DNA from: Homalodisca vitripennis
Taxonomy: Eukaryota; Arthropoda; Insecta; Hemiptera; Cicadellidae
Assembly: GCF_021130785.1 (NCBI RefSeq)
Contig: NC_060214.1
Coordinates: 834,501-898,500 of the forward strand
Direction: 5' to 3'
DNA length: 64,000 nt
Part shown: piece after piece, positions 45,361 through 58,945 of the stretch
Layout of the letters: each line of letters begins with the position of its first letter
Numbering within the stretch: position 1 is the first letter of the stretch
Made by a program: the position numbers and the translations under genes
Notes under the pieces: model-generated
Told to the model about the DNA's origin: nothing
Database searches by the model: none
The model's input: the letters and a program-made list of their open reading frames with translations, nothing else

Positions 45361-48300
45361 TAAGTAAATCGTATGTTTCTATATGTGCTATATACATATG
45401 ACACTTTTACCTTATTATTAGTTATTACTTACGTTCCATAGACTTAAAGGTCTAAAAGTTAAGATGTTTTACGTCTGTGATTTAAATTCTTTCTTATATT
45501 AATCGGAGACGAACTTACTACAGTATTATTGTGATAATAACTCATATCACAATAATCTAAAATTCATCTAATTCAGCGATTTGAGACTAAACTCTATCTA
45601 AAGAAAAATTGTATAATTATGTTATAAGATTTGTATGGCGCTTTACTTATATTATACCCTTTAAAAACGCTTTATAATCGTATTAAAAAAATAAAAATAT
45701 AATAATCACAGTGGTGGAATAAGTAATAATGTAATAATTACTTATATAAGTAATAATAATTACTTAAATAAGTAATAATGAATAACTAATATAACAGTGT
45801 TAAAGTTTTCTAAAACGTTATGCGTACCGAGTATTGCACTATTACTACTCACATTGTCATAAACATAAACATAGTTCATTCGTATCTCTAACCATATTCC
45901 CGCCACTTAACTTTGTATAGATTAAAAACTTTTTACAAAACTTGTTTCGTCAATTACATTTGTATATGGATAATAAGTTTATTTAAAATGTATTTATGAA
46001 AAATTTTTATATCGGAGAGTATTCTCTGTGCTAAGGAATGAAAAATATTCCTTAAGCAAGTAAGTTTATATAAAATATTGTTCGTAGAAAAGTTAACCTT
46101 CCACAACCCGCACTTGTTTTTATATAGATTAAAAGATGACTTCTAACCACTTCAAAACAAAACTTTTAACACTACCTTTGATCACATGATAATCGGTAAT
46201 TTTATAAATACTTTTAGCACATTTATGATGTTTATACAAGTTTATAATATTATACCAGTATATGCAACCCCCATGATACATACAGGAGTGGCGCCTCCAC
46301 ATATAATAATGTTAATCTGATCGTGTAAACTCACTGATAGCTGATTGCTATCAAACTAGACTTCATTGCTAATTCAACAGCTCGGTTGTTGTCACCCGTA
46401 CTTGATTACGTTATGTTTGTATTGTAGACCGATTATAATAAGTTATGATAGAGAATAGTATACGTGTTATTCGTAGCTGAGTTTAAACCACCAATGGTGG
46501 GTTTCCTGTAGACATATCGGCCTGACTCAGACTCCGCGAACTCTCCATGTACGTGCGATAGACTACGCTCTTAGTAAAAAATAATGCAGAGAACTTCTCC
46601 TAAATATTAATAATAATTTATTGTGAAGTAATTAATTTCTTACATTTTAGTTATTTTTATGAATGAAACCAACAAGAAGTTGCACGTGCCAACCCTTCAT
46701 ATTGTTGTTTTACTGTTTGGAGCTGTTTCAGGCCTTGATTCGTGACGACAAAATATGTAGTCATGCAATTAAATGGAAGTTTTTATATTTTTTCCTAATA
46801 TTGAGAAAGTTTATTTAGAGCCATATGATTATGTGTGGATGGTGTTATGTGGCCATTATCATTAATTAACTCTTGTTAGTTCATGGACATGACTTAATTT
46901 CTGTATAGTTTTATAATAGTAATAATATTTTTTAATTTATAATCAGTTAATTCTGTTAAAAAAACTTTTCCAAGATTTATAAAATTTTTTAATTTTATAT
47001 GGAAAATGAAACGATATCTTGTTTTCTCATTGCCTAATTAATAAGCATATTCCTACACAAAGTAGTATTTTGGATTTGTCATCTGATAAATTTTAAACTC
47101 TCAATACGATCTTATAAACAGCCTGCATAATCAATTCACATTAGGAACTGTCGTAACCATCATGAGAATAAGAGATGTATAACAATTTGAAATACTTGAG
47201 TAACCTTTATAAAAACATTTAAACAAGTTTAAGCTGATAAGACTATTCCTGTACTTAGTTTCCATAAAAAAAGAGTTACAAACCTGGCTTGGTATAAATT
47301 TTATTTTAAGTTTTAATTTTGGCTAAATGGACTAAAATACAACAAAATTACACTATTATAGTCGTCTCTTTGTATAATCATTCTAGTCTAACAATTATTT
47401 TATCCATACGAATACCGCTGGATTTTCCATTAAATTCAATGTTCAAACTTTATAAAAACAAGGATTAAAGCTTTTGACAACATAAATAATTTAATCTCAG
47501 CTTTAAAGCACAGATTTATAGTTTCCTTGTAAAAATGCACAAAGCAAATGTGATTAAATTACAATTAAAAATTACTCTCCGAATAAAACAAGTATTTACT
47601 TCCCTTTAGTAATTGTGAAAGCCGGACCTTCTGTTAGGAAGGAAGAATTCTAGAGGATAATTTCGCAAGTTTAGACGAATGGTGCCACGAGGCTAACCCC
47701 AAGATTGAGAACCCTCGCGATAAGAGTAATGGCCTCTTCGGCGTTAATATTCAGGTTCCAGGCTCTCTATTTAGAGACCTACCTTTCAGTTTTATAAACT
47801 TCAAACACCTCAAGTAGCTTTATAAATGTTTTTATATATCACTAGCGAAATTGCTGTTTGTATTAAGTTGTATATATGTTTAGGAAATTAAAATGTCCCT
47901 GATTTATGAGGTTTATGTCCGCGGTTACGTGAGAAAGTGTCAAAATGTAGTTCAGTTTGACATTGCAGTTGATTGCAGTATTTAAGTCCATCCGGATCTT
48001 AATGGCCTAGTGTAACTTTTAGAGTAGTTTTTAAACTGGTTGTAGACTATCAAGATTATTATGAATCATGTATTCTATTTTCCTTGATAGAAACAATGAT
48101 ATACAAGCATAATGCTTGAATCCTAATTAGAAGCACATACATTTATACAGCTATAATTTAAAGAATATTATTTCTTATGATAAAACGCAGTTTAAAGGAT
48201 TATAGATATAAACGTAGTTATATTTCAATATTATTAAATTACTATATTACAGAGTTATATTTGTATTACATTAGAAAATAATGTTATATTACATTTAACA

Positions 48301-50030
48301 AGATAGCAGTCTCATGTTGTCGCTACAGACACGTTGAGGTCTATTGTCACGACACTGTGACTGTACATTTACCCTATTCTGTCACTGTACCCCGGTTTTG
48401 TAATCTGTGACACATTTAGGCATTGAAGCAAACATTTTCTTCTAATTCATTCCGGATCCACGACAATTCTACTCAAACAGGGAACTAAAATATATACACA
48501 TCGTTAAATATCTTTAGTAGAATATTTTCAACACTACACATACAGAATCTAAATGTAGTTTTAGAAATGTTATAAAATTTATATTTCTTATATTATATTT
48601 TTATAATTTTAGTAAGAGAGTCTCTCAAATATAACAAATGTCAAATATTTAAATTACTTCATAAAACCTTTTATTTACAAGTTTATCTTAGAAGTTTAGG
48701 AAATCATTTACATGGAGTGATTACGTTTTGTCTTTTATATATTATTCGCCAATTGTTAGTATGATGTATTTTTATAAAGATGTGATAATAGGAAATATAT
48801 TATTATTACTGTTACTCATGCACTTGTTCATTATTCACACGCCTATGTTACACACAACGTCCTTAAATTGTAACTAATATGTAGTAGCTACAAGGTTATG
48901 TCACTTCACAAAGATAAGTAAATAAAAAATGAAACAGTATTCGAATCAAAGACTAAAATAGTTCACCAATATAATATTATATATAAACTATTTTTTTATT
49001 CGTGTGTAAAGAAAACGGTTTTGACAACTTATGTTGTCTAAAATAGAGGTAAACTAGACTAAACAAACTTTTTATTGCTTCAATGTACTGTGTTTAATCT
49101 ATATAAAAGGTAAAACATTATCGCTTTGCACTGTACGTTAAGGCTTACCAGTGTATCTGTAAGTGTAACCACGGTCTGCCATAATGGTGTGATTGTATCT
49201 GTACGAGTGTGTGGCTGGGGTCACACATCGAGACTGTTGCGAGTACTGTACTCCTATCTAGTTTTAACCTATACTTAAAGTGATGCAGGCCTTCAAATTC
49301 TAACTTTGGTGTAGTACTGATTATGTATCAGGATCGTTGTTATACCCCCTTTAGTTGAAAAATGTACAGGAATCAAAGTTTCTATTAATATTGTGCTACT
49401 TGTTAATAAACAAAAACGTACAGTACGGTGCAAGGTTAAAAATGATACATACTTCAATAAGCTGCTCCTATTGATTGATGTATTTTTATTTCAAATAAAG
49501 AAGTGTTCATTTTTCTTGATTAAGGATGGCAGTAAACTAGGTCAGCGTCAAGCGTAATTTTATAACCTTTATTATTTGCATTTCAATAAATAAAATAAAA
49601 CACTTTTGTTTATTATAAATTACTGAGTTATGCAAACCTATCTCTTTAATTATATTTCACAGCACGGAATTGTTACTATGCAAATATAGATTTATATTAT
49701 CTTAAAATATTAGATTTAATATTTTATAGCGTTTGATGTATAAATGTACGCCTTGTTTCAGAAGGTCCTTCGTAATATTTCATTCCTAAACATGGAGTTT
49801 TACTAAGTATATTATTTTTGTGGGCACACCAAAAGTTCATAACGCCATACAATCTATGCATAACCGAAGTCTTAGTATATAATGTCGTCCATTTACGGCA
49901 GAGAATTACATTTGGTTAACTATCGTTTCAAATAAATACGCACCTATTTCAAAATATAATTTATATAACACGTTTTCCATTTTTAATAGTATATATATAA
50001 TAAATACCAATAGCGCAGTGTAGCGCGTAC
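45361..50030. other. Unique AT-rich intergenic DNA
   Basis: There are no long reading frames, arrays or terminal repeats. Slightly GC-richer patches at about 47620-47790 and 49130-49260 were examined and show no domain or RNA fold that I could recognise. 45720-45790 is a run of TAATAATTACTTA-type AT sequence. Confidence 0.55.
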
Positions 50031-50034
50031 AAGG

Positions 50035-50256
50035 TTTATGGAAAGATAACCAGATAAAGTAACGTCGAGTGTGGCTGCTGCTTTGATGGATAACCGACCG
50101 CTGAGCGATCCTGTCCTTGCAAGGAACTCGCCTGCCCGGACATTGGTGGTGATTCGGAAGTCACCTTTAAGCCGTTGGTCTCCAGTTGAAGTGTTACAGA
50201 GGGCTTCTTAGCCCTAACTTTGGCTGGTAAAATAACACATCTTTACTTTACTTTAT
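50035..50256 (+). mobile_element. 5S-derived SINE, plus-strand copy
   Basis: This matches the inverted copy at 58705-58945 over its length. The head contains AAGTAACGTCGAGTGTGGCT then GCTTTGATGGATAACCG, resembling the middle of 5S rRNA (AAGCAACGTCGGG...TACTTGGATGGG). The body has TCGGAAGTCACCTTTAAGCC and GGGCTTCTTAGCCCTAACTT. The 3' end is a TTTACTTTACTTT simple repeat after AAAATAACACATC. Confidence 0.8.
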
Positions 50257-53200
50257 AATAAATTGTTTTCTCTAATAGATTGTATTTTTCTAAATGAATT
50301 TCTTTCTACGTTTATTGCTTTCTCCTACAAAATTACTCTAACTAGTACGTTTTTAAAGAGCTTCAACCAAACATTTTTGTAAATAAATGGAACAAGAGGA
50401 AGAATATTTAAGATATTCAAAGAGGGAAGTTGCCCAAAGCGGAAGTGTATCTAAACTGACGATAAAAGGTTACTTCCTTGATATTTCTTTTAATTCCTGA
50501 AGTAATCTTTTCTCTTTTTCTCAAGTTAAATATTAAAATGTCTCTTCTGACTAAGGTATATTTATAGATTGTACTCTAATCTTGAATTTCTGGATTCAAG
50601 TTACGTTAGTGGTTTTAATAGTTAATTTCTAAAGTGTTCCTAGTTCTGAAATTGGATTGGTGATTGTATACATTACAATGAACGAATCTGTCACAAAATT
50701 TTATGGAATCCACACTATATTATTCGTACTTAGTTACGTAAATTAGTCTCTGTTACAAGTTACAAGGTAGTATTACACCACACTGCGTGTCACTGTCACG
50801 CTTCGCTAAGGTTTCATGCAAAATGTAAATGTTATTAAAATGTCATACACTGAGACACAGACTTTTTGCAAATTCACTTTATTTACGATTTCATCGTTTC
50901 TATCATGGTTACCGATAGAGTGCATGGAACATTGTGTGCTAAAGCTTAGGCAGATCCCATGTAGTGACTATTGAACTTGATATTGCCTGTACAGGAATAG
51001 TCCATAGGCCTGTTCGTTTTTAAGACTTCCTGTGGACCGACAGACGTACAAATAGACAGAATGATAGAAGTAAAATTTTATCAGCTCCTCGAGTAATAAG
51101 CTTTGATACCGCCAAGCCAATAGATACTACATATTACTGGAGAAATCTTAGACATCTTAATAGTTCCCTTAATATAATATCTTAATTTTAATCCCAAGAG
51201 TAAAATGTTATTGAATCACATACCACTTAGGATATCCAATTGCATATTCTTCGTACGCATCATGAAATTACCTATAAAATAGGTGTTATATACTGATATA
51301 AAAGGTAAATATACTTCTATGTTAATTGTAGATTACAATATGGTTCATAGCTTACCAACAGAAACAAACGAATTCCAGTTTTAATTTCATAATCTTCTAT
51401 TACTTGTAACTTTTATGACTTAATAATCATTGGTGACATAGGTAATAAACATTACTAAGTAGGTTATTAAAAAACACAATTTCACTACAATTTATTTCAT
51501 AGTTTTTTAGTTTTGAATTTAAACGTAAGATTTGAGGTTTTGAATAATTATCCAGGTCGAACTACTTTGTGTTGCTTTTCAATTTACTTTCCATATTCTT
51601 AATGGCTAGGTTGTGAACACTGCGCACAAACATTAAACATTTTGCTGTTGATTCCATTGGCTCTTGGAGACCATCATCAAGGGTTTCTTTACTTAAGGAG
51701 ATGTACGTTTATTTCATATTTTCAAAGCACTTTTGGACCAAAAAAAATCTGTTTTACTCTTTTTTTGTGTCCTGTTGATGATTTTGTCCCTGAAGCTTCT
51801 ACGTATCAACCATAATAACGCTTTAAATTTGTTCTGATTGTATAAATCCCAGGAACGAATCATCACAAACAATCATGTTACGAATAAATACCTAAATCAT
51901 TAATATAAATCTAAATTTAAACAAATTAACCATTATTAAAGTCCTCTAGATATCGTGCGGAGCAGGTAAAAATGAAATATGTTTGATCCCATTAGTAACA
52001 GGGCTCTCTCTCATCCAACAATCGTGTAATGGTAGGAGTTTCATATTCATGACATGCTTATAAAAGAGCCGACGAATTAAATTTAAATTAAATTGCTCAA
52101 ATCACATGAATTCTTTTTCTGTTAGTTGAATAGAAGATGACTAAAGAAGAGGAAAACGAGAACGTAAAGACTGAATGGAAATTTATTGTAAATGATATCT
52201 GTAGTATTCGAAATTTATCTGAAATTAAAGGACTTTTAATGTGCAATGTTAAAATTGTTTAGTTTAAATTAGTCAATATAGTTATTGAGGTTCAATTTCA
52301 CAGTATATTACAGAAAATCATAGATTTTCATAATAATTAACTAGCCAATTTTTATCCACATGTACATAACAAATATACATATAAGTTATTCTGTCTTTGA
52401 TTAGAAAAGAAGTTTGAATATTTGGAGCTTTTGTCGATTCATTATCAAGCTATCTAATTCCACCCAGTACCATAGTTCCTTATAAAACCATGGAAGTTGT
52501 AGCCTTCTATTGAGATAAGACTCTTTACTTTAAAATATTAAATTCTGTGATCTTACAGCACGAACTAGGGCGATCACTCAGCTTAGTATCTTGTAGTTGT
52601 GCACTCATCTTGTTTGGGTAAGACATGACTTTCTCAAGTGTTATATTGTAGGACTTGAGTGTTCCCTGTGTGTTCTTGGTTTTAGAATGGATCGCCGAAT
52701 AATAGTTTTATTTGAAAGACTCAAAATAAAAAAAAAAAGCCTTTTGTATTTAATTTGTAATTTTACACTCGATAGCTATCATAGTTTTAGGAATAAATCA
52801 GACCAGATAAAGTAATTTCATTGATCTTACGACAGTTTGGACAAGATCACAAGCCAGTCTTATTCATCACAAAATTCGTCATAATCTCAAGATGACTGCA
52901 GTGTTTTTACATTTTAACATATCCTTTTCAGATTCAGTCGGAAGAAAGATAGGTTCCAAATGAGGAATCATGTCGAGGTATAAAACTGATAATGCTTAGA
53001 TAGTTTTGATGTTTGATTTTCACAACACTGATGGAACAATAACTCTCAATGTTGGCGTTATTTAAAATAACGTAAGTATATTTTTAAAATGGATTAGTTG
53101 AAGTCTATTAAGGGAATTAGCAAAGTAAAAAATATCTTATGGTTATTGGAAAAGACGAACTCAACCAAGCTATGCAAATACTACTTTTTACCAAGTAAAG

Positions 53201-56200
53201 TCTGGATATTAAAAAATTACAGCATTTAGTGTGTTTAGAACCTCGCGCTATTTAATAACCCATACACACACATATTTACATATACATTTTCGGATTATCG
53301 TAGTTTTTTTATTCCTCTGGTCACAATACAAAAAATCTCTGGAAATTTCGCCTTGGGCTGAAATTGCAGTAGGCAGATTTATATGAAATTTACCTAAACA
53401 ATATTAACGTACTCGTATTTATTATGATTTCAAAACACTTTTTGTGCTAGAAATATTTGCAAAATTTTGATACAATCAGTTCATAAATGTTATAAACTTA
53501 TGTCTACAGAAAATTGTGTAATACAATTTAATGTGTTCATATAAGATTTTAAAGATCTAACAAGTATTTAATGACATTATCAATACAAGGGAACATAGCA
53601 ACCAATGGAATTTCAGAATGATTGCAGCCAATCCAGACTCGATGTTTGTATTTAAATTTACCTAGAGTGGTTTTCAAACATTTCCAATCCAATTAAAAGT
53701 TCCTGTATGGTGGTTGTTTATTCTCTTGCAAAACTTGCCTCTTGGTTACTTTGGGATTTAGACTATACGAACAAATACAGCTTTATGTATGAAAACTTTA
53801 TGTTTTTGCAGTCCCATATCACCTGAAGTGAAAAACATGTACACATAACACATCTGTGAAAAGCATACAAATCCTAACGTTACGCCTTTCTCAAGAACTT
53901 TATTAGTGTCTTATTTTTAAATAAATCCACCTTCCAGGAACATAATGTGTATCGAAATATTACGGGGCAATAAGACGAAATGCTGTTATTAAAAACTGTT
54001 TGAGATGGTTACGAGCTTACCATTTCATGCTAATCAGCATGTTTATATGGAAGAAAATACAAAAGAATTAAATTCAATAATGGAGTTGGAAGTGTAACAA
54101 GGAATAAATGCTCTTGACGGACTACTGGCCTGTACAAAATCCTAGAAAAAGAAACAGGCGGAATCATACAAGGTATCATATAAGAAATCATACAAGGTAT
54201 CATAAATGTAGAACGATACAAGGAATCATACAAATGTTACAGTTGTCAAAGAACTAGTAATGGTCATTCACCATTAAAGCAGCTCGAAAACTTTACTTAA
54301 TCGTTTTAATAGTTGTCATAAAAGAAGAAAGAGACCTACAAAATACAATAATATAAAAGTGATATAGAATAGTAGCACAAAAGACGTTACGGCATGGGCA
54401 AGCGAGAAGATACCATTGCTGACAAGAAAGAGTTAGGTATATTATGATAGATCCGTAACATCGAGTTCGTGTTTACTTAGTCTAAGAAAGATACTTTATA
54501 ACTGAGAAGGGTATATGAGTTTTGCACCGCAGATAAATCTTAAACGGAATACTGCCCTCTGCCATCATCTCTGGAATTGGCAGGAGTTGGCTTAGAATAT
54601 TTCTTTCTAAATCCGTAGACGTGAGAGCAACCTGACAGTAGTTTTGATTCACCTTTAGTTAGGGGAGCCCCAAACACCCTGCTCGCACCGCCGTCGATAT
54701 GTAACCCTACCATATGTAGCAATTGATACAATTATGTCAATTCCGGTCCTTTATTAAAATAAAATCTTTGGCAGGATTCTACGTACATTCAAAATGCATC
54801 AAGGCACGTGAATGTGTTTCTGTTTATTTTAAATTGTGTTTTAAGTACCGTACTTTATTAAGTTTTAGTTATTCTAGAGGATCGTGTTATAAGCACTAGA
54901 TTCTTCTTCCTGTCTACTATTTGGAGGGTTTTTAATAAATATTGTGGACATCTCCTGATATAGATTTCCGCACTGATAGAGACAAAATCTGAGAGGTGTA
55001 GAATCTGTTAAAATTACAATTTGAAAAACATAACAAGTTTTTTAATTCACTTGAATACATTACGTATTAAGATGCTTAATACAGATGTATGGTTTACTAA
55101 AAATCCGTTTTTACAATTATTCAATACTTTATTTTTAATAAAAATTAAGGAATCTCCTAAATATATTAAAACTACAATACAATAACCTAAAATTTATATA
55201 AAGTTTATGCTACCGTATGATTACTATTGCAGAACCTTGGAAAATGTTTAATTTATTTTGTGGCTCTATTACGTGGTTTTTATTACTTGAACTTTTTTTT
55301 AACTGAAAAAAATCATAATCAACTTGGAAACTAAGACCACTTTAAGAGGCCATTTGAATATTCTTTAATTACATACAAATTACATTAAAAATATATTTGC
55401 TGCATTTTATTGTGGATGTTATGGGGTTATTGCACCATACAAATGTTTGTGCTTATTAGTAATACTTTTAAAATTTGTATATAAAAGTAATATTATTTGT
55501 ATTAAATTAAATATATTATTATAATACTATGATATTAACTGTAATAACATAATATTTAGCTAAATGAACTTACAATAATTACACATTGCTTTACATCTCA
55601 TGGTGTTCCCAAAACCACTTAATGTGAATTGTATTGCTACGTTTAAAAATAACAAACACATCTTAATCATAATTGTAGGCGTTAATTTATTCAAACAATT
55701 TCAATAAGACCAGGTACAGGTAACTTAGTTTTAATTCAAAAAATAAAATAATATTGTAACATTGAAATTTTACCTGCCGAGATGGGATTTCATAATTATC
55801 ATTACATTTGCAAACGTGCGGAACATGAAGACTCTTATATCTTTTTTTATTGCAGACGTAACCAGAGATACGTAATGTTTAGAATGCGTTTGAGGGAAAC
55901 TTAATCTTTAAATCTTGTTGAAACTCCAATTAAAACCTTTGGAATAATCTTTCGAAAAAAGTGTATTTACAACTGAATTACAATGACAACTTAAAACGTA
56001 ATTTTGTTTAATTTGCCGACTAGTGAGATAAAAGTACAGATTATAAAACAATCTGACCAATTAGTGCAAAAATTGACAATAGTGTTACCCTGGAGAAATC
56101 CTCGTACAGTTGGCGCTGATTGTACACTGAGCTAACTATGTAAAGTATATTCTGTTTTGAAAATTGCGTTTCAGAAAATTGTTGAAGACAACTTAATTAA

Positions 56201-56699
56201 AACATATTGTTTTTCCATTTAGCGTCATAAATGTTTTAAAACCTTCCTCACTAAGTCTATGTACTATATTATCTTTCATATCTTAAATTAATTTTAGTTT
56301 TAGCGATGTGATGTTGTGATGAATATGAGAGCATGGCGTTAGAAAACACATTTATACCTATGTACACAAATGTATATATGCAGGTCTATACCAACTTTAA
56401 TCAGTTTTAACTGCAATCTTATCACATAACACCCAACAATGCCTCAGCTATAAAAAACAAAAATTACAATCTGAGCACATGTGCTTAAGTGTACAAGCTT
56501 ATTATATGAGTCTAAATTACGAACAGCAAAAAATACACACAAAAAACGGCATACATTATAATGTGAGATGAATAGTATGTTACATTTAACTATAAAACAC
56601 TCATTTGTAATAATTTAAAATTGATAAGAATATGACTATTACCTACTATGTGCAATATTTGACCAAGTTTACATTAATACAACGGACTGCAAATACATA
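50257..56699. other. Unique AT-rich intergenic DNA
   Basis: No gene was recognised. A 45-base phrase near 50438-50481 (AAGCGGAAGTG...TAAACTG...ACTTCC) recurs at 56738-56781. 54160-54240 has a few short ATCATACAAGG direct repeats. 54540-54731 is a GC-richer 63-codon minus-strand frame with no domain that I know. 55845-55858 resembles a splice acceptor (TTTTTTATTGCAG), but no exon can be built on it. Confidence 0.5.
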
Positions 56700-56844
56700 G
56701 AGTGAAACGGTTTAAATATTCATAACCGGAAGTTGGGTGGAAGCGGAAGTGGTTGTAAACTGGCGATAAGGTCAACTTCCGGAATTTCCATTTTGTGTTA
56801 CTTTGCTCTGAATTTCACTCTCTTGTCTAACTATAAGATAAATA

Positions 56845-57480
56845 ATAGTACTTTCGTTTAGAGAATCAACATTGAGGCAATATTCTACTCATAGTCAAAA
56901 GTCAAAACATATAAATTTCATATCATTAAAAGTCTAGTCTAACCACACCTGAAGAATGTTATTAGATATTCAGTGTCAAAACATTTTTTTCGGCTACGTG
57001 AAATAAATATTGTACTACTTTCCTACAGTAATCAACATTGAGGCAATACTCTGCTCTGTTTAATTGTCAAAACAGTTACCTTTAATAATGTAAAATGTCT
57101 AGTCCAAGCACGCCTACAGAAGGTTATTAGATATTATATGATAAAAAATTTGATTCGGCTACGTAACATAAATATTGTACTACTTTCCTACAGTAATCAA
57201 CATTGAGGCAATATTCTGCTCTGTTTAAATGACAAAACATTACCTTTAATAACGTAAAATGTCTAGTCTAAACACGCCTATAGAAGGTTATTATATATTA
57301 TATGATAAAACATTTGATTCGACTACGTAACATAAATATTGTACTACTTTCCTACAGTAATCAACATTGAGGCAATATTCTGTTCTAGTTATATGACAAA
57401 ACCGTTAACTTCAATAACCCTCGAAGCTCAGTCTAGCCACATCTGAAGAACTTTATTAGATATTCTACAACAAAACATTC
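56845..57480. repeat. About 165-bp tandem repeat, 4 units
   Basis: AATCAACATTGAGGCAATA recurs near 56865, 57030, 57194 and 57360. Each unit continues with a CTGCTCTG segment, a GTCTAGTCTAA segment, GAAGGTTATTAGATATT and CGGCTACGTAACATAAATAT. It is unrelated by eye to the other arrays. Confidence 0.85.
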
Positions 57481-57559
57481 CTAAATAAAATAAAATAAAT
57501 AATAAAATAATGAAAAAACACGTGAACATCACTTTCCTATATTGTTAAAAATTGTATAT

Positions 57560-57905
57560 ATTAGTATTTCAATCGCATGTTGAGTTCATTTTGTCTTCCG
57601 CTTAGTGCAGCTTCAGAAATCTGACATTGCCACAGACTTGATTCCTGGATTATTGAGAGAACGTTGGTCTGGGGAGATCTGAAATGATTACAGTATACAT
57701 ATAGCTATCGTGGGATGGACGGTTTCAACGCGCTTGTTCAGTTCAGCTCCATTTGACCTTCTGTTTAGTCCAAAAAAGAGAGCAAAAAAGAAGTTAAAAA
57801 AGAATACAGTGTATAAAACCAAGTTTATTCTCATTGTCTTATAATGAACAGAATTGAGTGCACTACAATGATTTAGTGTACATGGACCTGAACTGACAAT
57901 TCACA
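57560..57905 (+). repeat. Dispersed repeat, copy near 57.6-57.9 kb
   Basis: It holds TCCGCTTAGTGCAGCTTCAG, later TATCGTGGGATGG, AGTTCAGCTCCATTTGACC and finally ACAGAATTGAGTGCACTAC. The same landmarks occur in the same order at 62590-62900, and the first ones near 500-600. The family has no coding content that I can see. Confidence 0.65.
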
Positions 57906-58704
57906 CTGAATAAACCCTTACCGCCACAGCTAAGTTATGTGTACTTATTCTTTATTTCCACATAAGCAACATGAAAGCCTTATAAACTAATATGTAACTA
58001 CGAGCTTTGTCAAAATTAACAAAAAGACAACATAACGTCTGTACGAAATAGACGAAACACATGGGATTTGATACTGCTGAGGTCATAGTAATGAATACCC
58101 GATTTGCAAAGTTTACTTATATGTTTATTTGTGGCAGATAAACATAAAAGGACCGCTTCTACATGTTAACAATAAAATAATGTATTGCAACTCTCTTGCC
58201 AAATAGAGTGATAATGACCTAAATGATATCATGGGGGAGGATCTAATGTTTCCAAGGTTCAATGGGAATTTTGCATACAAACTTCATGTTTAGTAAAACT
58301 TTAAAATTGACTTCTATTAACATTGATGTCGACTCACAAGCGCGGGCGTCGGCATCTTGGCTCGACATTGCAGCTGTAGTCGGGAAATCATTGAAGATTA
58401 GTAGACTAGAAGTCTAAAACATGAATGCTGGAGGCACACGAAGTTGTATTCATAATTAAAATCCATTTCAGAGACTCGAAGTTAAACTCGCCTAAAACAA
58501 AACCACGACGGTATTAGTCATTTATGAAGACAACTTAAGATTCATGGCAACGTGGTCTGGTTAGAAGGACATCACCACACTATATATCCATAATAATCTG
58601 CCAAATAAAATCACTTTAATATTTAAAACTTTACATGTCTTTCAGAATTAGATGTCATGCATGAAAGGCCTAATTCATAATACGGCAGTATAAATGTTAC
58701 TTAC
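57906..58704. other. AT-rich intergenic DNA
   Basis: No gene was recognised. A GC-richer patch lies at about 58325-58390 (AGCGCGGGCGTCGGCATC). Confidence 0.5.
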
Positions 58705-58945
58705 GGTAAAAAGTAAAAAGTAGAGTAAAGATGTCTTATTTTACCAGGCGAAGTTAGGGCTAAGAATCCCTCTAAAAACACTTAACCTGGGGACGAACGG
58801 CTTAAAGGTGACTTCCGAATAATAACCAATGAACGGGCAGGCGGACTACTTGTAAGGACGGGATCGCTCCATGGTCTCCCATCCAAGTAGCAGCCACACT
58901 CGACGTTGCTTGACAAGGTGGGCGAGATGTTGCTCAGCAGCAGGA
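58705..58945 (-). mobile_element. 5S-derived SINE, minus-strand copy
   Basis: Read on the minus strand, the head has CATCTCGCCCACC, then CAAGCAACGTCGAG and TACTTGGATGGGAGACC (about 58929-58873). This agrees with the internal promoter part of 5S rRNA, including the box C segment GGATGGGAGACC. The body and TTTACTCTACTTTTTACTTT tail match 50035-50256. It is the better preserved of the two. SINEs with 5S-derived heads are known as the SINE3 type. Transcription would be by RNA polymerase III if the boxes work. Confidence 0.85.

Noticed and set aside
54540..54731. GC-richer 63-codon minus-strand frame as a host exon
   Set aside because: No recognisable domain, no convincing splice signals and no second exon nearby.
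55840..55870. Pyrimidine-rich tract ending in GCAG as a splice acceptor
   Set aside because: Such strings are common by chance in AT-rich DNA, and no open exon follows.
58860..58945. A possible genuine 5S rRNA gene
   Set aside because: Only the middle part of 5S is recognisable, with internal deletions. It is fused to a non-5S body and a simple-repeat tail, as in a SINE.
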